From the NCBI GenBank assembly GCA_036518635.1, contig DATDMT010000213.1, positions 1-12,932 of the forward strand: DNA of 12,932 nt, read 5' to 3'. Positions within the stretch are counted from its first letter, which is position 1. Each line of letters starts with the position of its first letter. Below are positions 1 to 6,064 of the stretch, piece by piece. Below the pieces are notes generated by a model that made no database searches, was not told the origin of the DNA, and worked only from the letters and a program-made list of their open reading frames with translations. The translations under genes and the position numbers were made by a program. The DNA comes from AWTP1-18 sp036518635. GTDB lineage: Bacteria; Pseudomonadota; Gammaproteobacteria; Burkholderiales; Rhodocyclaceae.

Positions 1-58
1 CCCGCGAGGGGGAGGATGGGCGGGGCGGGCGTTTATACCCTGCGCGCCGTCAAGCGCG

Positions 59-826
59 TCAGTTGCCGGTGATGTTGTAGCCGCCGTCCACGTAGATCGT
101 GCCGCCGGTGATCGACTTGGACAGATCGCTGACCAGGTAGGCTGCCAGGGCGCCGACGTCGTCGATGGATACCAGCTTGTGCAGCGGCGCGCGGGCCTTG
201 GCCGATTCCATCAGGCTGTCGAACTCGGCGATGCCGGAGGCGGCGCGGGTCAGCAGCGGGCCCGGGGAAATGGCGTGGACGCGAATGCCCTTCGGGCCGA
301 GTTCGGAGGCCAGGTAACGGGAGGCGGACTGCAGGGCGGCTTTCACCGGGCCCATGATGCCGTAGTTCTGGATCACTTCATCGGCGCCGTAGTAACTCAT
401 GGTCAGCATCGAACCGCCGTCCTTCATCAGCGGCTCGGCCAGCTTGGCCATGCGCACGAAGGAGTGGCAGGAAATGTCCATGGCGCGGGCGAAGCCCTCG
501 CGGCTGCAATCCACCACGCGGCCGTGCAGGTCCTGCAGCGGGGCAAAGGCGATGGAATGGAGGATGAAGTCCAGGCGACCGAACTTCTCGGTGATGGCCT
601 CATAAACCGCTTCCATCTCGCCGGGCTTTTCCACGTCCATCGGCATGATGATCGGTGCGGAGAGCAGCTCGGCCAGGGGGCGCACGTGGGGTTCGGCCTT
701 GGGGTTCAGGTAGGTCACCGCCAATTCGGCGCCGGCCATGTGAAAAGCCTTGGCGCAACCGTAGGCGATGCTTTGATTGTTGGCGATGCCGACCACCAGG
801 CCTTTCTTGCCATTGAGGTTGAACAT
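59..826 (-). CDS. fabI: Enoyl-[acyl-carrier-protein] reductase (NADH), FabI type
   Basis: The 255-residue product should reduce the trans-2-enoyl-ACP double bond with NAD(P)H, the last step of each fatty-acid elongation cycle, in the cytoplasm. It is a divergent short-chain dehydrogenase: the nucleotide loop GIANNQSIA lies at residues 13-21, and the FabI catalytic layout Tyr145, Tyr155 and Lys162 (Y-x6-K) matches E. coli Tyr146/Tyr156/Lys163. SPGP (187-190) and the C-terminal DGGYNI are also typical. Length equals the family norm. The ATG at 824-826 is supported by an AGGAG at 836-840, nine bases away. Residue 93 is Ala where E. coli has Gly, as I recall for other Ala-type FabI proteins. It resembles the FabI branch found beside ordinary FabI in several beta- and gammaproteobacteria, so it may be a second copy. 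It is divergent from moaA and functionally unrelated to it. Family call is firm; essentiality is not known. Confidence 0.95.
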   Translation of the reverse strand: MFNLNGKKGLVVGIANNQSIAYGCAKAFHMAGAELAVTYLNPKAEPHVRPLAELLSAPIIMPMDVEKPGEMEAVYEAITEKFGRLDFILHSIAFAPLQDLHGRVVDCSREGFARAMDISCHSFVRMAKLAEPLMKDGGSMLTMSYYGADEVIQNYGIMGPVKAALQSASRYLASELGPKGIRVHAISPGPLLTRAASGIAEFDSLMESAKARAPLHKLVSIDDVGALAAYLVSDLSKSITGGTIYVDGGYNITGN

Positions 827-1082
827 GTTGTGGAACTCCTTTATTTTTGAAGGGAAATTAGATGATGCAATGCAATATTCGGGCTCACTTTACCTGAGGG
901 TAGGGGGCTCGACCCCGGCGATCCGTTGATTTTGCGCAAACACCTGGCGTGTTCTTGCCCGAAGTCGGGAAATTTCCGCGGAAATCCCCCATGCGTTTTC
1001 CCAAAACTTGCCATGAAATTGAAAGCCTCTCCCGGTTTCGGGAATCTTCCCGCCGTTTGGAACCTGAGCGGAATCAAGGGAT
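827..1082. promoter_or_regulatory. Divergent fabI/moaA intergenic region with clustered palindromes
   Basis: This roughly 256-bp gap must hold the promoters of fabI (leftward) and moaA (rightward). It contains several inverted repeats: an imperfect GGGG-TCGA-CCCC at about 904-916, TTTGCGCAAA at 931-940, CCCGA/TCGGG at 958-969, GGAAATTTCC at 968-977 overlapping ATTTCCGCGGAAAT at 972-985, and CGGGAA-TC-TTCCCG at 1039-1052. No good sigma-70 hexamer pair is evident for either gene, and I see no convincing molybdenum-cofactor riboswitch. Open frames crossing the region look like shadows. Which protein binds here cannot be told from the sequence. Confidence 0.5.
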
Positions 1083-2186
1083 ATGGCGGGGGGCAGTGCT
1101 ATCCTTGAACCATCAATGGATGCCTCTTTTCCCCAGGCGATGAACGACCGCTTCCCCCTTGCCACGCCCCCTGTAGTCATGCCGCCGGACCGTCGCGGCC
1201 GGATGTTGCGCGACCTGCGTATCTCCATCACCGACCGCTGCAATTTCCGCTGCACCTATTGCATGCCGAAGGAAGTCTTCACCAAGGACTATCCCTATCT
1301 GGAGCGTTCGGCCCTGCTCAGTTTCGAGGAAATCACCCGGGTGGCGCGCATCACCACTGCCCTTGGGGTCGAGAAGATTCGCCTGACCGGCGGCGAGCCG
1401 TTGTTGCGCAAGGGCATGGAAGGTCTGGTGGCCTCGCTTTCGGAAATTCCCAATCTCGATCTGGCGCTGACCACCAACGGTGCGCTGCTGGCGAAAAAGG
1501 CCGCTGCGTTGCGCGATGCCGGCCTGAAACGGATCACGGTCAGCCTGGATGCTTTGGACGACGGGATTTTTCGTCGCATGAACGACGTGGATTTCCCCGT
1601 GGATCAGGTGCTGGCCGGCATCGACGCCGCTGCCGCGGCGGGCCTCGGGCCGGTGAAGATCAACGTGGTGGTCAAGCGCGGCGTCAATGTGGACGAAATT
1701 CTGCCGCTCTGCCGCCATTTCCGCGGCACGGGCCATGTGCTGCGCTTCATTGAGTACATGGACGTCGGCTGCACTAACGGCTGGCGCATGGACGACGTGG
1801 TGCCCTCCGCCGAAGTGCTGGAAATCATCGGCCGCGAATTCCCCCTGGAGCCTCTGGAACCCCATTCCGCCGGCGAGGTGGCGCAGCGTTGGCGCTATGC
1901 CGACGGCGGCGGCGAGGTCGGTGTGATCTCCTCGGTCACCCGGGCCTTCTGCAAGGACTGCACGCGGCTGCGGCTGTCCACCGAAGGCAAGCTCTACACC
2001 TGCCTGTTCGCCACCAACGGTTTCGATTTGCGTTCACTGATTCGCAGCGATGTGCCCGATGCCGAAATCTCTGCGCAACTGGCCCAGCTCTGGGCCGCAC
2101 GGGAAGATCGCTATTCCGAGCTGCGCGCCGCCGGCAAGCTGGTGGTGCCCCTGCAGCGCATCGAGATGTCCTACATCGGCGGCTGA
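1083..2186 (+). CDS. moaA: GTP 3',8-cyclase MoaA (molybdenum cofactor biosynthesis)
   Basis: This radical-SAM enzyme converts GTP to 3',8-cyclo-7,8-dihydro-GTP, which MoaC then turns into cyclic pyranopterin monophosphate. The SAM-cluster motif CNFRCTYC (Cx3Cx2C) is present, followed by the LTGGEPLLRK glycine-rich segment. The second [4Fe-4S] cluster motif near the C terminus is CKDC followed 13 residues later by another Cys. The protein ends in Gly-Gly, which is important in MoaA. Three in-frame starts exist: ATG 1083 (367 aa), ATG 1116 (356 aa) and ATG 1140 (348 aa). None has a strong ribosome site; E. coli MoaA has about 329 residues, so 1116 or 1140 is more likely than the longest form given here. 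No other moa or moe gene lies in the window, so the gene is isolated from its pathway. It converges on the porin gene with 12 bases between stops. Confidence 0.95.
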   Translation: MAGGSAILEPSMDASFPQAMNDRFPLATPPVVMPPDRRGRMLRDLRISITDRCNFRCTYCMPKEVFTKDYPYLERSALLSFEEITRVARITTALGVEKIRLTGGEPLLRKGMEGLVASLSEIPNLDLALTTNGALLAKKAAALRDAGLKRITVSLDALDDGIFRRMNDVDFPVDQVLAGIDAAAAAGLGPVKINVVVKRGVNVDEILPLCRHFRGTGHVLRFIEYMDVGCTNGWRMDDVVPSAEVLEIIGREFPLEPLEPHSAGEVAQRWRYADGGGEVGVISSVTRAFCKDCTRLRLSTEGKLYTCLFATNGFDLRSLIRSDVPDAEISAQLAQLWAAREDRYSELRAAGKLVVPLQRIEMSYIGG

Positions 2187-2194
2187 GGCCGCCG
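2177..2194. terminator. Hairpin over the moaA stop codon, possible bidirectional terminator
   Basis: A perfect 7-bp stem, CGGCGGC/GCCGCCG, closes a four-base loop TGAG that includes the moaA stop codon. It sits between two convergent genes (porin stop at 2199-2201), the expected place for a terminator. There is no T-run on either side, so it is not a canonical intrinsic terminator; it could instead be a 3'-end stabilising hairpin. Confidence 0.4.
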
Positions 2195-2198
2195 CAAC

Positions 2199-3512
2199 TC
2201 AATACTCGTAGTGCAGCCTGGCGCCGTAGATGGCGACGGGGCCCCGGTCCGGGTTGTAACCCGGATTGCTGATGTGCTGGTAGTCGAGAGAGAAGGTCGC
2301 GCCCTTGCTCAGCGCGAAGCTGTAGTAGCTCTCGACAATGCGCTCCGGCCAGTAGCGGGTTTGCGCCCAGCCGCCGAGGAACACTCCCTGGCCGGCGTTC
2401 GCCAGGAAGGCGCGGTGGGCGGCGGATAGGCCGTTCTCCACCGCCGCCACGGCGAAGGTGTCCTCGGCCCGTTGCCAAGCGCGGCCCTTGACCGAGATTC
2501 CGGCCGAGGCCGAGCGCTCGATTTCCGCGTAGGCATAGGTCTCGCTGTCGCCGTCGTTGCCACTGGCGCGGGCGAAAATGCCGATGTCCTGGTTTAACTG
2601 CTGTTCCGCGTTGACGGCCAGGCCGGTCTTGGTCCTGTCCCGGCGCACCCGGTTCAGGTCGGCAGCGCCGGGTGCCGCCGCCACCGCATCGCGGAAGCCG
2701 CCCATGATCGCCCGGTTGCGGAAGGCCAGCAGGCGGATCGCGCCTTCCAGATCGCCGATGCGGTGATTGTGGCTGACTTCCGCCTGATCGCCGTAGTGCT
2801 TGAACAGGTTGGTGTCGAGCAGCAGGCCGTTGGATTCGATCGGCATCATGAAGCGGCCGGCGCGGAATTCCCAGCCGTCGCGGTAGTACTCAAGTGCCGC
2901 GCCGATTGAATAGCCGCGCGAATCGGCGGCGTAGTCGTAGGCGCCGTGGGTCATCAGCGACCAGTTGAGGAACTGGCTGCGCGGATCGTGGTTGTAGCGA
3001 TTGGCATCGAAGAGGTCGGTGACCGCCAGCTTGCCCGCGGTCAGCACCACGCGCTGCTTGTCCGCGGCCCCGGCCATCTGGTTCAGGGCGGATTCCACCG
3101 GCTCGCTTTCGCCGCCCAGGTTCCAGGTGTGGCGGGCAAACAAGCGGGCGTTGTAGAAGATCGGGTTTGGCCCGCCGCCCTTCTGATTTTCTCCGTTGGA
3201 GAGTCCGCCCAGCCCGGCCAGTTCCGAGAGCGATTGGCTCATCGACATTTCCGGGTTGTAGTAAATCTCCGTCCCCTCCGCCAGGCGCTTGCCCAGGTAG
3301 CCGGTGGCGGTCAAGGTATAGCTGCGCGGCTCGCGCCGCGACACCAGGCTCATGGGGGGATCGCCAGCGGCGGGGAAGGCCGCCTTGCGCTGCCAGACAT
3401 AGGTGGTCTGCCAGTGGGCCAGACTGTCTTCCGTGGCGTCGGCTGGCGGCGCGGTTTGCGCCGCGCAGCAGGGGCCGAAGCCCAGGGCGGCGAGGAAAAG
3501 TACGTGCTTCAA
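2199..3512 (-). CDS. OprB-type carbohydrate-selective porin family protein
   Basis: The 437-residue product is a predicted outer-membrane beta-barrel. An N-terminal signal sequence (MKHVLFLAALGF then CCAAQ, cleavage near 18-20) precedes a barrel with alternating hydrophobic residues ending in the aromatic GARLHYEY. C-terminal features typical of OprB relatives are the AVENGLSAAHRAFLANAG region, a WPERIVESYYSF segment and DYQHISNPGYNPDRGPV. The start is a TTG at 3510-3512; it is chosen because the signal peptide begins exactly there and no ATG precedes it. The ribosome site is weak (AAGAG about 14 bases upstream). It lies 27 bases after the small lipoprotein gene and in the same reading frame. 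It probably shares the promoter at 3994-4027. OprB proteins are known for sugar uptake, but the context here is metal efflux, so the substrate is unknown. Confidence 0.8.
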   Translation of the reverse strand: MKHVLFLAALGFGPCCAAQTAPPADATEDSLAHWQTTYVWQRKAAFPAAGDPPMSLVSRREPRSYTLTATGYLGKRLAEGTEIYYNPEMSMSQSLSELAGLGGLSNGENQKGGGPNPIFYNARLFARHTWNLGGESEPVESALNQMAGAADKQRVVLTAGKLAVTDLFDANRYNHDPRSQFLNWSLMTHGAYDYAADSRGYSIGAALEYYRDGWEFRAGRFMMPIESNGLLLDTNLFKHYGDQAEVSHNHRIGDLEGAIRLLAFRNRAIMGGFRDAVAAAPGAADLNRVRRDRTKTGLAVNAEQQLNQDIGIFARASGNDGDSETYAYAEIERSASAGISVKGRAWQRAEDTFAVAAVENGLSAAHRAFLANAGQGVFLGGWAQTRYWPERIVESYYSFALSKGATFSLDYQHISNPGYNPDRGPVAIYGARLHYEY

Positions 3513-3539
3513 AGCGTCTGTCGTCTCTTGATGGATGGC

Positions 3540-3965
3540 TTAGCCTGCATTGAAGCTGATCGCCAAGTCTGCGTCGTGACTGTCGCGGCAGCGGCCTTGG
3601 GGCGCATGGCGGCCGTTCCAGCGAATCTCGCAGCGCAGTGCGCTGCCGTCTTCAGCGTTCAGCACGAGGTGCAGGCGGCGCTCGGTGCGGCTGTCGTTCA
3701 GCCCGGCGAATTCCGCCTCGTAGCCCTTGGTGTCGCCACCCAACCGTGCCCGCTCCGCCGCCAAATCCTGATGGCGTTCGATGCGGCCGCGACCTTCAAA
3801 GTGGTGGGACTGCCAATCGATGGCCAGCCGGGCATCGCCGGAATCGGCAACGGTCAATTGCCCCCGGGCGGCGGCCGGGGCGGCCTGGACGAGGAGATAG
3901 TCCTGGGAGCAGCCGGCCGGCATGGCCGCCGCGATCAGTAGTGCCCATAGCCAATCCCGCTTCAT
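3540..3965 (-). CDS. Small exported protein, putative lipoprotein, unknown function
   Basis: I do not recognise a characterised family. From the ATG at 3963-3965 the product has 141 residues. It has a positive N terminus (MKRD), a hydrophobic stretch WLWALLIAAAM and Cys19 in the context PAGC, a weak lipobox because Pro rather than Leu lies at -3. The mature part is polar and ends with a Cys112/Cys126 pair (RCEIRWNG...GRCRDS) that could form a disulfide in the periplasm. An upstream in-frame ATG at 3993-3995 would add ten residues ahead of the signal peptide. I prefer 3963-3965 because GGAGG (3976-3980) stands ten bases before it. The gene follows the kinase gene after 51 bases that hold a predicted promoter and regulator site, and precedes the porin by 27 bases. 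A periplasmic or outer-membrane accessory role is inferred from context only. Confidence 0.7.
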   Translation of the reverse strand: MKRDWLWALLIAAAMPAGCSQDYLLVQAAPAAARGQLTVADSGDARLAIDWQSHHFEGRGRIERHQDLAAERARLGGDTKGYEAEFAGLNDSRTERRLHLVLNAEDGSALRCEIRWNGRHAPQGRCRDSHDADLAISFNAG

Positions 3966-3993
3966 CTGCCCTGCGCCTCCGCAACAGGGCGGC

Positions 3994-4027
3994 ACTATGG
4001 CGCAGGGTCGCTGTCGTCAAGCTGTCA
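3994..4027 (-). promoter_or_regulatory. Predicted regulator site and promoter for lipoprotein/porin pair
   Basis: On the minus strand, TGACAGCTTGACGACAG (4011-4027) is followed after 11 bases by CATAGT (3994-3999), a plausible -10. The site is a tandem repeat with an 11-bp period, the usual design for OmpR-family regulators. It differs by one base from the site at 12752-12768. It overlaps the kinase stop codon (4017-4019), so lipoprotein and porin probably have their own regulated transcript in addition to read-through from the operon. Confidence 0.6.
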
Positions 4028-5399
4028 TCGCCTGCGGCGGGAAGTCGACGCGAAACAAGGCGCCGCGCCCATCGCCGCCCGGGGTGACCGCTACCGTCGC
4101 GCCGTGGGCTTCGCATATCTCGCGGACGATGGCCAGGCCCAGGCCGCAACCCTCCGGCAGGGTGCCGGCGGGACGGTAGAAGCGTTCGAAAACCCGTTGT
4201 CGTTCCGCTTCGGGAATCCCCGGGCCATTGTCTTCAACTTCGATGAAGGGGTGGCCCGCCGCGAGCCCGCAACGCACGGTCACCGTGTCGCCGTCTCCGG
4301 CATAGCGCAGTGCGTTGTCGAGCAGGTTGGCAACCAGTTCGTGGATCAGCCAGGGGATGCCCCTGATGGTCGCCGATGCCAGTTCGAAGCCGAGGTCCAT
4401 CCGCTTGTCGATGGCCAGTTGCGGGTAGTCGGCGACCATGGCTTCGATCACCGTCTTCAGGTCCAACTCGCGGTATTGGGCGGTGAGGCTGGCGCTCGGC
4501 TCCGCCTTGGCCAGGGCCAGCAGTTGCTGCAACAGGTGGCCGAGGCGCAACGTCGCCACTTCCAGCTTGCCCAGGCGCGCCTGGACCGAGCCGAGATCGC
4601 CGTCCGATGCGGCCAGCTCGATTTGCGTCTGCAGCGCGGACAGCGGCGTCTTCAGTTGATGGGCGGCGTTGGCGAGGAAGCGCTGCTGGGCGGCCACCTG
4701 CCCGGTCAGCAGGGCGAACAGGCGATTCAGGCTTTCCACCAACGGTTCGATCTCCGCCGGCACCCGGTCCAGCGGCAGCGGGCGCAAATCCCGTGGCGAG
4801 CGCGACTCGATCTGGCTGCGCAGCGTCCGCAGCGGGGCCAGGCCGGCATTGACGCCGAAGGCGATCATGACCGCCGCGGCGACGATCAGCAGCAGGTTGG
4901 GGGCGATTAGCGCCGCCAGCACCCGCTGCGTCAGCAGTTCGCGCTTGTGGGTGGTTTCCGCCACCTGGACCTGCGCTTCGACCGCGCCGACGGTGGCGCG
5001 ATAGACCACCACCCGCACCGACTTGCCGTCCACCGTGTCGTCCAGGTAGTAGGCCTGCCTCCCGTTTTCGCTGCGCCAGACGAGGCCCGGATCGCCGGCG
5101 ATGCGCTGGCCCCGCCGGTCGAACACGGCGAAATAAATGCGGTCCTTCTCGTCGGTACGCAACACGCCCTCGGCCTGCTGCGACAACTCCAGATGCAGGC
5201 CGTCCCGGTCGCTGCGCAGGTGGGCGGCCACCGCCAGGGCGCCGTCGAGCAGGGCCGAATCGTAGGCGTCGCGAGCGGGGTCGCGGGCCAACTGGAAATC
5301 GGACAGCACGCTGACGATCACCAGCAGCACCAGGGGCGGGATGATCCACAGCAGCAGCCGCTGCTGCAATCCGCGTTTAGTTGCTTGCGTCGGGTTCAT
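4017..5399 (-). CDS. Sensor histidine kinase, TctE-like with 2CSK_N-type sensor domain
   Basis: The 460-residue inner-membrane kinase should sense a periplasmic signal and phosphorylate the adjacent response regulator. Order: TM1 about 15-33; a periplasmic domain of about 125 residues starting DFQLARDPARDAYDSALLDG, typical of the TctE (2CSK_N) sensor; TM2 about 160-182; a HAMP-like linker; the H-box with His247 in NAAHQLKTP; N-box NLLDN at 358-362; G1 box DNGPGIP at 390-396; G2 box GCGLGLAI at 417-424. All catalytic elements are present. The gene overlaps the end of the regulator gene by 23 bases, implying translational coupling. Placement directly behind an RND metal pump suggests a metal or envelope signal. 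I see no obvious His- or Cys-rich metal site in the sensor domain. Confidence 0.93.
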   Translation of the reverse strand: MNPTQATKRGLQQRLLLWIIPPLVLLVIVSVLSDFQLARDPARDAYDSALLDGALAVAAHLRSDRDGLHLELSQQAEGVLRTDEKDRIYFAVFDRRGQRIAGDPGLVWRSENGRQAYYLDDTVDGKSVRVVVYRATVGAVEAQVQVAETTHKRELLTQRVLAALIAPNLLLIVAAAVMIAFGVNAGLAPLRTLRSQIESRSPRDLRPLPLDRVPAEIEPLVESLNRLFALLTGQVAAQQRFLANAAHQLKTPLSALQTQIELAASDGDLGSVQARLGKLEVATLRLGHLLQQLLALAKAEPSASLTAQYRELDLKTVIEAMVADYPQLAIDKRMDLGFELASATIRGIPWLIHELVANLLDNALRYAGDGDTVTVRCGLAAGHPFIEVEDNGPGIPEAERQRVFERFYRPAGTLPEGCGLGLAIVREICEAHGATVAVTPGGDGRGALFRVDFPPQAMTA

Positions 5400-6054
5400 T
5401 CAGCCGGTAGCCGAAACCGCGCACGGTGCTGATCTGCACGCCGGCCGGGGACAGCTTGGTGCGCAGGCGCGAGACGTAGACCTCCACCGCATTGGCGTTG
5501 AGGTCGCCGTCCCAGCCGGAGAGGGACTGCAACAGCTTCTCCTTCGACACCACCTTGGGCGCGGCCAGCACCAGGGCTTCCAGCACCGACCACTCGCGGC
5601 CGCGCAATTCCAGCAGCTCGCCGTTGATGCTCGCCTCCCGCGTCGCCAGGTCCAGTTGCAGCGGGCCGTGGCTGATCTGGGTACTGGATACGGCATGGTG
5701 GCGGCGGACCAGGGCGCGGATGCGGGCCGCCAGCTCCGGCAGGCGGAAGGGTTTGCTCATGTAGTCGTCGGCGCCGGCGTCCAGGCCCTGAACGCAATCG
5801 TCGAGGGTGTCGCGGGCGGTGAGGATGACGATCGGCAGGCGCTCGCCGGCGCGCCGCAGGCGCCGCACCAGGTCCAGGCCGTCCATGTCCGGCAGGCCCA
5901 GGTCCACGATCGCCAGATCGAAAGTCTCCAGCTTCAGCGTCGGCTCGACCGCGCCCGCGCTACCCAGCAAATCCACGGCGAAGCCGTGTCGGCCCAGGCC
6001 TTCCTTGAGGCCGGCCGCGACTGCCGCATCGTCTTCGATCACCAAGATGCGCAT
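5377..6054 (-). CDS. OmpR/PhoB-family response regulator (TctD/QseB-like)
   Basis: This 225-residue DNA-binding regulator pairs with the kinase encoded just downstream. The receiver domain has the acidic pair Glu7-Asp8/Asp9, phospho-acceptor Asp51, Thr79 and Lys101 (SKPF). The C-terminal winged helix (about 125-220) includes the recognition region NANAVEVYVSRLRTKL and ends with the wing motif TVRGFGYRL. The gene starts ten bases after the stop of the pump gene and has no separate promoter that I can see, so it is probably co-transcribed with the efflux genes and autoregulated. I infer that it binds the 17-bp tandem sites at 4011, 11651 and 12752. Regulators of czc/cus systems belong to this same broad family, so the role fits; the inducing metal is unknown. 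Confidence 0.94.
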   Translation of the reverse strand: MRILVIEDDAAVAAGLKEGLGRHGFAVDLLGSAGAVEPTLKLETFDLAIVDLGLPDMDGLDLVRRLRRAGERLPIVILTARDTLDDCVQGLDAGADDYMSKPFRLPELAARIRALVRRHHAVSSTQISHGPLQLDLATREASINGELLELRGREWSVLEALVLAAPKVVSKEKLLQSLSGWDGDLNANAVEVYVSRLRTKLSPAGVQISTVRGFGYRLNEPDASN

Positions 6055-6064
6055 CAGAGGGCTT

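Noticed and set aside
1..58. Feature downstream of fabI
   Set aside because: Only a GC-rich tail with short GCGC repeats is visible; no T-run, gene start or known element can be supported.
301..340. Triclosan-resistance allele suggested by FabI residue 93 context
   Set aside because: Residue 93 is Ala, but as I recall Ala at this position is normal in several triclosan-sensitive FabI proteins, so no resistance can be inferred.
890..1255. 121-codon minus-strand frame covering the fabI/moaA gap
   Set aside because: No ribosome site or family resemblance, and it runs into the moaA coding region antisense.
1113..1865. 250-codon minus-strand frame opposite moaA
   Set aside because: Low-complexity His/Gln/Arg composition and antisense to a well-supported MoaA.
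3518..3534. Possible fourth regulator site ahead of the porin (CTGTCGTCTCTTG...)
   Set aside because: Only one half-site matches; the second half, 11 bp on, does not.
4234..5349. 371-codon minus-strand frame within the kinase gene
   Set aside because: Arg/Pro/Gly-rich shadow of the kinase reading frame, which itself has all histidine-kinase motifs.
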